DNA of 64,000 nucleotides from Flavobacterium gyeonganense (GTDB taxonomy: Bacteria > Bacteroidota > Bacteroidia > Flavobacteriales > Flavobacteriaceae), in contig NZ_CP121112.1 of the NCBI RefSeq assembly GCF_029625295.1, positions 1,302,001-1,366,000 on the forward strand. The letters run 5' to 3'. The notes beneath the pieces were generated by a model. It was not told where the DNA came from. It saw nothing but the letters and a program-made list of their open reading frames with translations, and made no database searches. Each line of letters starts with the position of its first letter. Within the stretch, counting starts at the first letter, position 1. Positions 1 through 9,351 of this stretch are shown here, in pieces. The translations under genes and the position numbers were made by a program.

Positions 1-540
1 AAAACGAACCAAAGCTTCTTTGTTTTGAACTGGCATAAATTGAAGTTTTGAACTGAATAAAGTATCAAACAGTACATTTCCGCAATTACTTTCATAAGTC
101 TTGAATTGGGGTACAATGCCAACTACTCCGGTTTTAGGAACTTCTCGGAATACTTTTACCGTTTCTATTTGCCAATTGGGGAGGAAAAAAACATCCGAAT
201 CTGAAATGGTAACCAATTCGATGCTATTACCAGCTAAACCTTTAAGAATAGCATTTAACTTCCCAATATTTTCGGTATGAATAAGTTCCTGAATTTTATT
301 TTCCTTAAAAAGTAAATCCAGATAGGCTGAAACTATGTCGTCACTTCCGTTATTGACAATAGTAATAAAAGTTTTATTGTGAACCGTTTTAAAAAGAGAC
401 TCTAAACATAATTTCAAAATGGCAAAGCTATCCTTGAAATAATTGTCCTGATTCGGAATATATACAGGTATGATGACCTGATGTAAAAAAATCGATTCTT
501 CCTGTATCTTATCTTTATGTGGATTATATCCTACTCTCAT
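1..540 (-). CDS. Family 2 glycosyltransferase, C-terminus off the window
   Basis: Partial gene; only the first ~180 codons are inside the window. The product starts MRVGYNPHKDK and has the GT-A layout of family 2 transferases: a first strand ending VIIPVYIP, a TIVNNGSDD nucleotide-binding segment, ENIGKLNAILKG, and an ISDSDVFF metal-binding DxD-like motif at about residue 118. The ATG (538-540) overlaps the TGA of the upstream glycosyltransferase by four bases (ATGA), so the start is well supported and the two genes are probably translationally coupled. It should add a sugar to the lipid-linked polysaccharide at the cytoplasmic face of the inner membrane. Donor and acceptor cannot be told. 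Confidence 0.85.
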   Translation of the reverse strand, partial: MRVGYNPHKDKIQEESIFLHQVIIPVYIPNQDNYFKDSFAILKLCLESLFKTVHNKTFITIVNNGSDDIVSAYLDLLFKENKIQELIHTENIGKLNAILKGLAGNSIELVTISDSDVFFLPNWQIETVKVFREVPKTGVVGIVPQFKTYESNCGNVLFDTLFSSKLQFMPVQNKEALVRF

Positions 541-1445
541 TTAAAAAACCTTCTGCAACTTTTAAAAAAACTATTAAAAAACATACTTAGAGTTATTGTC
601 AAAATACCATAAAAACAACATAAAATCATAAGATTAATTTTTTTGCCTTGCTTAGCTAGTTTGAAGAATAAAATGTATTTATTAACAAACTGCTTTCTGA
701 CAATCATTAAATCTTTATCGCTTAAATTATTTTTAGCCAATTTAAAAACTAATTTATTAGATAAAATTCTCGATTCTAAAGTAGATATTTTATCTAAACC
801 ATTTATACTATTTTGATGTAGTCTAAAATAATACAAAACAACAGCTAATGGTTTATAGCTAATGGAAAAAGTAAGTAGTCTGGAATAGAATTCCCATTCT
901 TGTTTTCTTTGTAAATCTTCATTAAACAAAGGAATATCTATCAAAAAGTCTTTTTTAAACATTGGACCATTGGTATGAAAATTTGCTTTTCCGATAATGT
1001 GATCCAACAATATATGGTCGCTTTGAATTTCATTCCAGTGGTGTATCACATTATCTATTGTATTTCTGTATTCTATACCTTCACAAACTACAAAATCAAC
1101 ATTATGATTTTCTAAACATTCTGCCTTTAACTTTAATTTGTCCTTATGCATCAAATCATCACTGTCAAACCACTGAATATAATCTCCTTTACACAATTCA
1201 AATCCAAAATTTCTGCAGGCATTCGCCCCTTTCTTTCTGTTTTGTGGTCTGTAGTGATACTGAAATCTCTTATCTATTAAAATATATTCATTAACCACCT
1301 GATTCGTATCATCTGTTGAGCCATCATCAATAATAAGGCATTCCCAATTTGAGTAAGATTGCTCCAATACACTATTTAAGGTTTCACCAATTAAAAGTGC
1401 TCTATTATAAACCGGTATAATGATTGAAATTAATTTATCAGTCAT
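537..1445 (-). CDS. Family 2 glycosyltransferase
   Basis: A 302-residue GT2 enzyme. The N-terminus reads SIIIPVYNRALLIGETLNSVL, followed by CLIIDDGSTDDT (nucleotide-sugar site) and WFDSDDLMHKDKL, a DxD-type metal site near residue 95. The C-terminal 60 residues are basic and hydrophobic (ILCCFYGILTITLSMFF), suggesting a membrane-associated tail. It starts with an ATGA overlap with the gene upstream (1442-1445) and ends with another ATGA overlap with the gene downstream, so it is inside a tightly coupled run of transferases. It is expected to extend the repeat unit of the surface polysaccharide; linkage unknown. Confidence 0.88.
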   Translation of the reverse strand: MTDKLISIIIPVYNRALLIGETLNSVLEQSYSNWECLIIDDGSTDDTNQVVNEYILIDKRFQYHYRPQNRKKGANACRNFGFELCKGDYIQWFDSDDLMHKDKLKLKAECLENHNVDFVVCEGIEYRNTIDNVIHHWNEIQSDHILLDHIIGKANFHTNGPMFKKDFLIDIPLFNEDLQRKQEWEFYSRLLTFSISYKPLAVVLYYFRLHQNSINGLDKISTLESRILSNKLVFKLAKNNLSDKDLMIVRKQFVNKYILFFKLAKQGKKINLMILCCFYGILTITLSMFFNSFFKSCRRFFK

Positions 1446-2386
1446 TTTTTAAAGAATTTCATATTTTTTATTCTTCTAAAAAAAGGGAACGTTTTATAAA
1501 CTCTTTTTAGCAGCAGCAAAGAAGGATGCCTTACAACATTTGAAATCCAGAAAATAAAATCAGAATTTAATTTTTTATCATTTAAAACTCTGTTAATCCA
1601 TACTTTTTTCCAGATTAAATCAATTCGTTTAAGATCTATTTTATTTTCAAAACACCAATTCAAAAGAGATTCATACATTCTTAAGTTATTAACAATGTAC
1701 ATCTCCTTGTCCCTAAAGGAACTATTTGTATTATGAACTCCTCTCATTGCTACAGGTTCACTGATATTCCCCGATTTCAAATTAATTTTAAGAGCCATTT
1801 TTAACCATAACTCTGTATCTTCAGCCACATCTAACAATTGATTAAAAAGACCAGTCTTTTTAAAAGCACTTTTTTTTACTGTTAACCCAATTCCTGAGAA
1901 ATATCCAAAATGACCTATTGGACCTATTTTTTCAAACAAATTTTTAGGAGAGATTACTTCTTTTAACGTGGTTAATTTTAGTTTTTCTCTTTCTATAGCT
2001 GTAAAATCTCTGTAAAAGTGAGCACTTATAGCGTTATAAACACCATCTACAGATTCATCTTTTAATAGTTCTATATCATTTTTGAATCTATTAGGCAAGT
2101 AATAATCATCAGCATCAAGAAATGCTATATAATTTCCTTTTGCATTTGTAATCCCGAGATTTCTTGTTGCTGAACGTCCATGATTTTTGCTATCAGGATG
2201 CCTTAGTATTCGGATATTTTTATTTTCATTAGCAATATTTTCACATATAGAAAATGATGAATCAATGCTGCCATCATCAATAATAATGATTTCTATATCC
2301 TCCGGTTGTTCCAAAACAGAATTTATTGCCTTTCGGATATATAATTCTGAGTTGTAAACGGGTATTATTACTGAAATTAGAGGCAT
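1442..2386 (-). CDS. Family 2 glycosyltransferase
   Basis: A 314-residue GT2 protein. Visible motifs are SVIIPVYNSELYIRKAINSV at the N-terminus, IIIIDDGSIDSS, NLGITNAKGNY and AFLDADDYYLPNR (DxDD metal site near residue 93), which is the standard GT-A core. The C-terminal 100 residues are variable and presumably bind the acceptor. It is coupled by a 4-base ATGA overlap to the next gene. It resembles capsule/O-antigen transferases; donor sugar not predictable. Confidence 0.88.
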   Translation of the reverse strand: MPLISVIIPVYNSELYIRKAINSVLEQPEDIEIIIIDDGSIDSSFSICENIANENKNIRILRHPDSKNHGRSATRNLGITNAKGNYIAFLDADDYYLPNRFKNDIELLKDESVDGVYNAISAHFYRDFTAIEREKLKLTTLKEVISPKNLFEKIGPIGHFGYFSGIGLTVKKSAFKKTGLFNQLLDVAEDTELWLKMALKINLKSGNISEPVAMRGVHNTNSSFRDKEMYIVNNLRMYESLLNWCFENKIDLKRIDLIWKKVWINRVLNDKKLNSDFIFWISNVVRHPSLLLLKRVYKTFPFFRRIKNMKFFKK

Positions 2387-2429
2387 AAAATATATTTAAT
2401 CTTCATCATAAAAATATTCTCTTTCAAAA

Positions 2430-3320
2430 TTATAATTGAAAAATATAGATAAAAAATCTTCGAAAAAGCTTAAATATGTGAACAATGCTAAAATTTCTAA
2501 AATATAAGTTAAACAAAATTAACCAGTCATCTATTTTTAATTTTCTGTTTCTTTTCATGGCTACTTCATATCCATTTAGTATTGATAGCCTTTGGGTTTT
2601 ATTAAAGAATTGGAATTTTTTAAAAATAATATAGCGAGAAAACTCTTCAGATGCCATATGCTTTAATCTGCTATTTTCTTGGTTTCCTGAAATACTTAAA
2701 CCAGAAACCCTAATCGAAACTATAGCTTCGTTTATGGAATAAATTAAACCGAAATTTGAAAATTCTAAAACAGCTAAAATATCTGAACACCAGGCTAAAG
2801 GGAAATTCTTAAAACCGATTTCAATAATCTGACTTTTTCTAAAAACATATTCACTTAATGAGTTTCTTTTTTTCTCTTTAAATAAAAAAACAACTGAAGA
2901 TTCTTTTTGAGGATGATAATAAACATTTGATGATACATCTCCATTTTCATCTATTTTACAACTTGCAAATCTAATTACATTTTCTGATTTTGCTTCCTTC
3001 AGATTTGAGTAAAATGTTTCAACTACATTTTTATCCAAAACATCATCATCACCTAAAATCATCACCCATTCTTCCGTATCTGCAAGTTTTATACAACGTT
3101 CCCACTGTTGAGTTAAAGAAGTTCCGCCTAAATTTGTTTCAAACCGATTGTAAACTAAATCAAATTTATTGGCATAATTTTCCAGCAAATTTTCCGGCGA
3201 TTCAGGGCTTGCATCATCACCAATATAAACTTTGAAACGCTTATCAGTTTGTATGGCCAGAGATGCTAAGGTTTCTTCAAAATATTTTATTTTAAAATAG
3301 GGAATAACTAAAGCAAGCAT
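2430..3320 (-). CDS. Family 2 glycosyltransferase
   Basis: A 296-residue GT2-like enzyme beginning MLALVIPYFKIKYFEETLAS. It has the pattern VYIGDDASPESP (nucleotide site) and WVMILGDDDVLDKN (acidic metal-binding cluster near residue 90). The motifs are slightly divergent from the two neighbours but the order is the same. Its start codon directly follows the stop of the upstream gene at 3321, consistent with one transcript. It probably acts on the same polysaccharide exported by the ABC system encoded upstream. Confidence 0.83.
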   Translation of the reverse strand: MLALVIPYFKIKYFEETLASLAIQTDKRFKVYIGDDASPESPENLLENYANKFDLVYNRFETNLGGTSLTQQWERCIKLADTEEWVMILGDDDVLDKNVVETFYSNLKEAKSENVIRFASCKIDENGDVSSNVYYHPQKESSVVFLFKEKKRNSLSEYVFRKSQIIEIGFKNFPLAWCSDILAVLEFSNFGLIYSINEAIVSIRVSGLSISGNQENSRLKHMASEEFSRYIIFKKFQFFNKTQRLSILNGYEVAMKRNRKLKIDDWLILFNLYFRNFSIVHIFKLFRRFFIYIFQL

Positions 3321-4178
3321 TTATTTGAAAACTTTATTAAGAAGCGCTTTTAAAATCTTTTTCGGTTCTATATAGATTAATTTTTGTTTATTTTTCTTCG
3401 AATATTTATCTATAAATTCTTCAATAGAATCAGATTGAAGAAACTGCAACTCATTCCATACTTCAGGAACTAAAGGATGTATATTTCTAAAATCCTTATA
3501 ATTTGTACTATTTAAAGAGTCCCAAAGAGCCAAAAAATTTTTAGTATCAAAAGCATCTTTATGTCCCCAGTTTTTTATTTTAAAACTAATCTCATTTTCA
3601 GAACGCGCCCATGATTGATGTATTGCAGCAATATTTGTAAAATGATTTCTTACATTGTTATTGAACCTCGCCCCTATGTATTTAGGAACATTTGTAATAA
3701 AAGGAAATTTTTCATTATTTTCAATATATAAAAAGCCATCAGGAAGTTTTTTAAATAATGTAATTAATTTACCTCTAAATACAATTGGTGTTTTTTTAGG
3801 TAATAAATTTAGATACCAATATTTTTTCAAGTAATGAGATACTTTTTCAAAATCATAAATGTATTCATCAACGTCCAATTGTATTAACCAGCCTTTACCC
3901 ATCCGTTGTGCCAACATATTACGCTCTCTTGTTTCACACATTGAAGGTGAAAAATCTGGTACATAAAATGAATCAAAATAGTATTCAATTTTATTATCAG
4001 AATCAAAAGCTTTTAATTCATCGAAAAAAGTTTGCGGTAATTCAAAATCATTTCCGCTCCATGTTTTTAAGTCTTTATCGATGGCAAGATAGATTCTGTC
4101 AACATTATTATATAATTGTTTAAGAGAAGTCAATAAAAAGCAATAGTCATAAGAAACTAAGTATCCAACTTTTATCAT
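3321..4178 (-). CDS. Putative glycosyltransferase (divergent GT-A type)
   Basis: A 285-residue protein starting MIKVGYLVSYDYCFLLTSL. It lacks the usual GT2 N-terminal motif, but RERNMLAQRMGKGWLIQLDVDEYIYDF (read in two parts: the R-x-x-M helix, then QLDVDEY) resembles the acceptor/metal region of GT2 or GT92-like transferases that carry a D-x-D-E signature. It is followed by conserved-looking aromatic and His positions (WGHKDAFDT). It sits between a clear GT2 gene and another transferase-like gene, with no gap at its 3' end. Glycosyltransferase is the best inference; the precise family is uncertain. Confidence 0.6.
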   Translation of the reverse strand: MIKVGYLVSYDYCFLLTSLKQLYNNVDRIYLAIDKDLKTWSGNDFELPQTFFDELKAFDSDNKIEYYFDSFYVPDFSPSMCETRERNMLAQRMGKGWLIQLDVDEYIYDFEKVSHYLKKYWYLNLLPKKTPIVFRGKLITLFKKLPDGFLYIENNEKFPFITNVPKYIGARFNNNVRNHFTNIAAIHQSWARSENEISFKIKNWGHKDAFDTKNFLALWDSLNSTNYKDFRNIHPLVPEVWNELQFLQSDSIEEFIDKYSKKNKQKLIYIEPKKILKALLNKVFK

Positions 4179-4199
4179 TATTTAAAATTTATCTTTTTT

Positions 4200-4973
4200 T
4201 CAATCGCCTATTAATAAAGTATTTAAAATATATTTTTTTAGGAAATTAATTTTTTTAGGAAAATTGATATGTATATAACTTACTTTTTTGCTTGTAATCC
4301 TTAATTTATTATAATTACGCATAAAACTATCGACTCTTTTTTCAAATAATTCCCCCCCATACTTTGGATATCTTTCAGAATCAATATGATATTCATTATA
4401 AATAGGCTTTTTAAAATCAATGCATTTAATTAAAAAACATTGGTCAGAAAATCCATACCCAATATAAAAGTCATCTATTTCAGAAATAGACGACTTTTTA
4501 GCATATTCATACGCAAAATTCCAAGCTGGATTTGCAACAACAATATCATCTCTTTCATTAAAAATCTTGATTGCACTATCTATCCAATTTACATTACTAT
4601 CTTCCAAAAAAGAATCACTCGAAAAATGAAGTAAAAATTCTGTTTTGCATAAATAAATACTCACTAGTTCAGATATTGAATAATAATAACCTCCAGCAAA
4701 AGAGTCCTTTTGAATACCAAAATAATTTAAAACTTCATTAGCATAATCTTCAACTAAGAAATAAGCATCTAAAACACCATTTAATACTTTTTTCTCTGCG
4801 TATTTTTTAACCTTTTCAACATTAGTAACATTATTAATTAATAAAATGCGGTTTGTAAACTGATAATTGCATCTCTCAATAATTTTATCAAGATAATTGC
4901 CTTTTAAAATATATTCCCAATCATTTTCATAAACTTTTATTTCAAAAGTTACATTACTTTTATTATTGCCCAT
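4200..4973 (-). CDS. Uncharacterised protein, possibly a glycosyltransferase
   Basis: A 257-residue protein I do not recognise with certainty. It has no signal peptide or membrane segment. Around residue 118 it has FLLHFSSDSFLEDSN, a D-x-D-like acidic patch after a hydrophobic strand, and later a GYGFSDQCFLIK segment that resembles the second half of GT-A transferases. The position, first in the set of transferase genes after the ABC exporter, supports a role in glycan assembly. It could equally be a glycan-modifying enzyme. The upstream 93 bases are AT-rich and show no clear promoter. Confidence 0.45.
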   Translation of the reverse strand: MGNNKSNVTFEIKVYENDWEYILKGNYLDKIIERCNYQFTNRILLINNVTNVEKVKKYAEKKVLNGVLDAYFLVEDYANEVLNYFGIQKDSFAGGYYYSISELVSIYLCKTEFLLHFSSDSFLEDSNVNWIDSAIKIFNERDDIVVANPAWNFAYEYAKKSSISEIDDFYIGYGFSDQCFLIKCIDFKKPIYNEYHIDSERYPKYGGELFEKRVDSFMRNYNKLRITSKKVSYIHINFPKKINFLKKYILNTLLIGD

Positions 4974-5066
4974 GACCTACAAACAAGTTTACATTAACTT
5001 AAAACATTCAAAATCAATAGTTATTTTCCTTTTTTTATTCCTTTTTAAATCTTAGTTTTTGAATTC

Positions 5067-6338
5067 TTATAATTTTTTTAAATATGAAAACCAATTAGGG
5101 CGACAAACTGAATTATATTCTGGATGATTTTGTATATAAAATTTATTTCCCAATTCACTTTCAGATAAAACACTAAAAGTAAGTTTAGATTTATCACTTG
5201 TAAACTTTTTTACATTGTGAATGGACATATTGAAATTTACTTCATAGTCACCCGTCGCTAAGCTGTAAGGCGGTATCGCAAAAGATATGGTATAGTTCCC
5301 TTTTTCAAATTTCTGATAATTATTATAATCATTATACAGCATCCCAATAATTGGCCCTTTAGACACTGAAGCAATAGATAAACCTATAACTAAATCATTA
5401 AAGTTTTCATTTAAAATAAAACTCATAGTAATATTAATAGTGTCAAAATTCATAAACACAGCAGATTTGGATTCTACAAAAACTTCTGTGGCTATTAATT
5501 GTACCGTATGATCTCCATCAATTCCTCTCCAACTTAATTGTTCTACATCTGATTTTAAATAATGTCCAACACTTTCATTAATTCCACCTTCAAAAACAAC
5601 TTTTCCATGCTCCAAGACTAATCCTCTAGTACACAAACCCTTTACAGCTGCCATATTATGGCTCACAAAAAGAACCGTTCTCCCTTCACCTTTCGAAATG
5701 TCCTGCATCTTTCCAATGGCTTTTTTTTGAAATTCGGCATCACCTACAGCAAGTACCTCATCGACAACCAAAACTTCAGGTTCTAAAAAAGCAGCTACTG
5801 CGAATGCTAAACGTACCGTCATTCCGCTGCTATATCGTTTTACAGGTGTATCAATGTAACGCTCACAACCTGAAAACTCTATAATCTCTTCCAATTTTGA
5901 GCTTATCTCTTTTTTGGTCATTCCTAAAATGGCTCCATTTAAGAAAATATTTTCACGCCCAGTCATTTCTCCGTTGAATCCTGTACCGACTTCTAAAAGC
6001 GAAGCAATTCGACCACGTGATTTAATGCTTCCGGTAGTAGGTGCGGTTACTTTTGATAGAATTTTTAAAAGTGTTGATTTTCCTGCTCCGTTTTTGCCAA
6101 TAATCCCAAGTACTTCCCCTCTTTCTACTTCAAAATTAATGTCCTGCAATGCCCATACATAATCTGATGTCCCTTTTGTAGATCGGTCATTGGTGTCACC
6201 TATCTTTAAATACGGATTTTCTTTACCCCGTATCTGATGCCACCAACGATTCAGGTCATGACTTAAAGTGCCAGTGCCAACTTGTCCTAAACGATATTGC
6301 TTAGAAATATTTTCAGCTTTTAAAATTATATCTTTCAA
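5067..6338 (-). CDS. wzt: Polysaccharide ABC exporter, ATP-binding subunit (Wzt/TagH type)
   Basis: A 423-residue ATPase of the family that exports finished O-antigen, capsule or teichoic chains. The Walker A motif GKNGAGKST is at residues 81-89, the signature YSSGM at 169-173 and Walker B LVVDE at 190-194. After about residue 250 there is a ~170-residue C-terminal extension rich in beta-strand-like sequence (SFAIPPYSLATGDYEV). In characterised Wzt proteins the equivalent extension binds the modified non-reducing end of the glycan, so this chain may carry a terminal cap. It follows its permease partner by 69 bases and is followed by glycosyltransferases. Confidence 0.9.
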   Translation of the reverse strand: MKDIILKAENISKQYRLGQVGTGTLSHDLNRWWHQIRGKENPYLKIGDTNDRSTKGTSDYVWALQDINFEVERGEVLGIIGKNGAGKSTLLKILSKVTAPTTGSIKSRGRIASLLEVGTGFNGEMTGRENIFLNGAILGMTKKEISSKLEEIIEFSGCERYIDTPVKRYSSGMTVRLAFAVAAFLEPEVLVVDEVLAVGDAEFQKKAIGKMQDISKGEGRTVLFVSHNMAAVKGLCTRGLVLEHGKVVFEGGINESVGHYLKSDVEQLSWRGIDGDHTVQLIATEVFVESKSAVFMNFDTINITMSFILNENFNDLVIGLSIASVSKGPIIGMLYNDYNNYQKFEKGNYTISFAIPPYSLATGDYEVNFNMSIHNVKKFTSDKSKLTFSVLSESELGNKFYIQNHPEYNSVCRPNWFSYLKKL

Positions 6339-6407
6339 TTTAGAATTGTATTAAGGTAAAAAATGTTATTCTGGAATATATTAAAATTGATTTTTAATAT
6401 TATTTCT

Positions 6408-7271
6408 TTATACAGTATCTATAAAACTTTTTTCAGTTCTATTAAAAATCAAAAGACCTGTAAAAAATAATGTTATAGTAACGAAAAACGTATAGAATAA
6501 TCCAAATATTGAAATTTGCCCTGTACTTAAAAGCATATAGCGGGAAGTTTCGATAATGTATGCCAATGGATTATACTCTACTAACCAGCCAAACTTAGGC
6601 AATTTGTCTTTTATCAATGCCATTGGATACATTACAGCAGACAGATACATTAATAATTGTATTCCAAAAGTAACAAGATGGCTAAAATCCCTGTATTTAG
6701 TAACCAATGATGAGATTAGCATTCCTAAACCCAATCCTAAAATCCCCATAACAGCGATTAAAACCGGGAAAAATAATATCGAAATATTCAATACTAAATT
6801 ATACCCCTGAAAATAATAAAAAAAATAAAATCCTATAAATATTAAAAATTGAATCCCGAATTTAATTAAATTAGAAATTACAACTGAAAGCGGCGTTATA
6901 ATCCTTGGAAAATAAACCTTGCCAAAAATGTAGGCATTGGATTTGAAAGTATCAGAAGTTCCACTAAGACAAGCTGTAAAGTAACTCCAAATTGTAATTC
7001 CTGCCAAATTAAATAAAAATGGAGGTATTGTACCTGTGTTAATTCCTGCTACATTATTAAAAATTATAGTAAATGTCACAGATGTAAACAAGGGTTGTAT
7101 CAAATACCAAAGGGGTCCTAAAACTGTTTGCTTATAAACTGTAATAACATCCCGTTTTACGAAAAGAAATAATAAATCCCTGTATTGCCAAATTTCTTTA
7201 AAATTTAGAGAAAAGAAGTTATTTTTCGGTGTTATTTCAAACAACCAATCTTTGTTATCTGTATTATTCAT
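6408..7271 (-). CDS. wzm: Polysaccharide ABC exporter, permease (Wzm/TagG type)
   Basis: A 287-residue membrane protein of the ABC-2 transporter family. It opens with a cytoplasmic segment including WQYRDLLFLFVKRDVITVYKQ, followed by the family motif GPLWYLIQPLF and about six membrane segments. It pairs with the ATPase immediately downstream to move undecaprenyl-linked glycan across the inner membrane. A terminator-like hairpin lies just upstream (7323-7347), so this gene and those to its left may have their own promoter. None with a full TAnnTTTG box is visible in the 100-base gap. Confidence 0.9.
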   Translation of the reverse strand: MNNTDNKDWLFEITPKNNFFSLNFKEIWQYRDLLFLFVKRDVITVYKQTVLGPLWYLIQPLFTSVTFTIIFNNVAGINTGTIPPFLFNLAGITIWSYFTACLSGTSDTFKSNAYIFGKVYFPRIITPLSVVISNLIKFGIQFLIFIGFYFFYYFQGYNLVLNISILFFPVLIAVMGILGLGLGMLISSLVTKYRDFSHLVTFGIQLLMYLSAVMYPMALIKDKLPKFGWLVEYNPLAYIIETSRYMLLSTGQISIFGLFYTFFVTITLFFTGLLIFNRTEKSFIDTV

Positions 7272-7311
7272 TTTGTAATTAACAGGATTTTTACCCGTTT
7301 AAAAAAAGGTT

Positions 7312-7347
7312 AAAAAGCAAAAAGGCGTTTTTCTATAAAAAACACCT
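7312..7347 (-). terminator. Intrinsic terminator or attenuator after pglF
   Basis: On the minus strand a 10-bp stem (AGGTGTTTTT with AAAAACGCCT, one G-U pair) is followed by T-rich sequence (CCTTTTTGCTTTTT). It starts 26 bases after the pglF stop. It separates the rml/pglF block from the ABC exporter block, either as a full terminator or as a partial attenuator. Confidence 0.6.
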
Positions 7348-7372
7348 ATTTATATAATATTAATCAAACTGT

Positions 7373-9340
7373 TTATTTATCCAAAACTTCAAAAGTAGAA
7401 TTCATACTTTTAAATTCAGGAACTATTTTTTTCATTTTACTTACTATTTCATCATTAGTGTAAAAATTTGCAATTGCTATGAGTTCTTCAATTTCAGAAT
7501 GTAAACTTTCATATTCATCCTGGATTTCCTGTGCTATCATAATTTTATTATGATAAGTAGGCAACGTTTTAGAAGTATCGTTTAGCAGTTCTTCATATAA
7601 TTTTTCACCTGGCCTAAGACCAACAATTTTTATTTTTATCTCTTTCTCAGGAATAAAGCCCGCTAACTTAATCATTTTTTTAGCTAAATCAATAATCTTT
7701 ACCGGTTTTCCCATATCAAATATGTAAATTTCGCCCCCATTTCCCATTGCTCCTGCTTCCAAAACCAACTGACAAGCTTCAGGAATAGTCATAAAATAGC
7801 GAATAATATCCTGATGGGTAATTGTTACCGGCCCTCCTTCTGCAATTTGTTTTGTAAATAGAGGTACTACTGAACCATTAGAACCTAAAACATTTCCAAA
7901 ACGGGTTGTAATAAACTTAGTTTTACATTCTGGCTGTTCTCTTTGATTTTTTAAAAATAACGACTGTACATATTTTTCAGCAATACGTTTACTGGCTCCC
8001 ATCACGTTGCTAGGATTTACAGCTTTATCAGTAGAAACCATGACAAATTTCTTTACATTATACTTACAAGACAAATCTGCTAAATTTTTTGTTCCCTTAA
8101 CATTTGTAAGTATTGCTTGTGAAGGATTTTCTTCCATCAAAGGAACATGTTTATAAGCAGCCGCATGAAAAACTACCTGTGGCCTAAAATCAGCAAATAC
8201 TTTTTCTAAAGCTTTTTTACTTTTAACATCTGCAATAACTGCTCTTATTTTAGTTTGAGAGTCTAGTGCAAAGGTTTCTAAACATAAATTATGCAAAGGA
8301 GTTTCTGCATGATCTAAAATCACAATTGTTTTGGGATTAAAGCCTAAAACCTGTCTTACAATTTCACTTCCAATTGAACCAGCCGCACCGGTAATGAGTA
8401 TAACTTTATCCTTTAATTGTTTAGATATTGATTTACTGTCTAATACAATCGGCTTTCTTTCTAACAAATCCTCAATCTGAATATTCTTTACTTTTTGAGA
8501 AATTTCTTTTTGGTTTTCCCAATCAGAAATTAACGGCACTGTGTATACTCTATAATTGAATTCCAAACATTGGTCAACAATAATCAACTGTTCATCTTTA
8601 GATAAACTTTTGTCTGCAATAATAACACCCTCTGCGGCAACGGAACGCATTAAAGCAGGTAATCTTTTCTTTTGAATCAATATAGGCAAATCCAACATTC
8701 TTTTAGATGCATTCTGGCTGTTTTTATCTACAAAACCAACTATCTTAAATCTTGAAGGAGTTTCAAATTTTAGTGCATTTGCTACAGAAATTGCGTTAGC
8801 ATCTGTTCCATAAATAACCGTCCGAATTAATTTTGAATCAGTTTTTTCAGAAAAATAAATTTCAAAAGTCTGTTTTACAACTACTCTATATAAAAATAAT
8901 CCACAAAAAGACAGTACTAAGTTTATAAAAAGTGCTGTATTTAAAAATGCCTTATGTCCAGAATATAATTCAAAAACTAAATTAATAATCAAAAAGAAAA
9001 TTAAAACTGAGATTTGAGAAAATAACAGCTTTATTGCATCTATATATGAAGAGTGCCTAATTATTCCTGAATATGTTCTAAAAAGCCAGAAAAAAAACAC
9101 ATTAACAATAATAAGACTTGATATAAAATAAAAATGATATGAAGTTACAATATAACCTATGGCTGTTCCTTCAAACAACATATAAGTAAATGTAAATGAA
9201 AATAAAAGAACCATTATATCAATCGCAACAATAATCCATCTTGGCAGATAACTAAGATTATTAATGTTTGCCTTAATATTTCTTGGAGAAAATTTATTAT
9301 ACAACAAAGCTGCTATTTCAGTTAATGGGTTTGTATCCAA
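7373..9340 (-). CDS. pglF: UDP-GlcNAc 4,6-dehydratase, membrane type (PglF/WbpM/CapD family)
   Basis: A 655-residue protein. Four membrane segments lie between residues ~35 and 155, then a first Rossmann-like domain (VIYGTDANAIS, ~175), then the catalytic short-chain dehydrogenase domain with GAAGSIGSE at 318-326 and a STDKAVNP...MGASK active-site region near 445-460. The family converts UDP-GlcNAc to UDP-4-keto-6-deoxy-GlcNAc, the branch point to QuiNAc, FucNAc, bacillosamine and similar sugars. With the epimerase/reductase at 14365-15258 and the lipid-P transferase at 13289-14251 it resembles the WbpM-WbpV-WbpL set that makes and transfers QuiNAc-1-P. It ends just before a terminator-like hairpin. 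Confidence 0.92.
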   Translation of the reverse strand: MDTNPLTEIAALLYNKFSPRNIKANINNLSYLPRWIIVAIDIMVLLFSFTFTYMLFEGTAIGYIVTSYHFYFISSLIIVNVFFFWLFRTYSGIIRHSSYIDAIKLLFSQISVLIFFLIINLVFELYSGHKAFLNTALFINLVLSFCGLFLYRVVVKQTFEIYFSEKTDSKLIRTVIYGTDANAISVANALKFETPSRFKIVGFVDKNSQNASKRMLDLPILIQKKRLPALMRSVAAEGVIIADKSLSKDEQLIIVDQCLEFNYRVYTVPLISDWENQKEISQKVKNIQIEDLLERKPIVLDSKSISKQLKDKVILITGAAGSIGSEIVRQVLGFNPKTIVILDHAETPLHNLCLETFALDSQTKIRAVIADVKSKKALEKVFADFRPQVVFHAAAYKHVPLMEENPSQAILTNVKGTKNLADLSCKYNVKKFVMVSTDKAVNPSNVMGASKRIAEKYVQSLFLKNQREQPECKTKFITTRFGNVLGSNGSVVPLFTKQIAEGGPVTITHQDIIRYFMTIPEACQLVLEAGAMGNGGEIYIFDMGKPVKIIDLAKKMIKLAGFIPEKEIKIKIVGLRPGEKLYEELLNDTSKTLPTYHNKIMIAQEIQDEYESLHSEIEELIAIANFYTNDEIVSKMKKIVPEFKSMNSTFEVLDK

Positions 9341-9351
9341 GCTAGTTATTT

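Noticed and set aside
1058..6810. Several plus-strand reading frames of 64-84 codons opposite the glycosyltransferase and ABC genes
   Set aside because: They lie wholly inside clear minus-strand genes, have no promoter or family motif, and have low-complexity translations typical of antisense frames.
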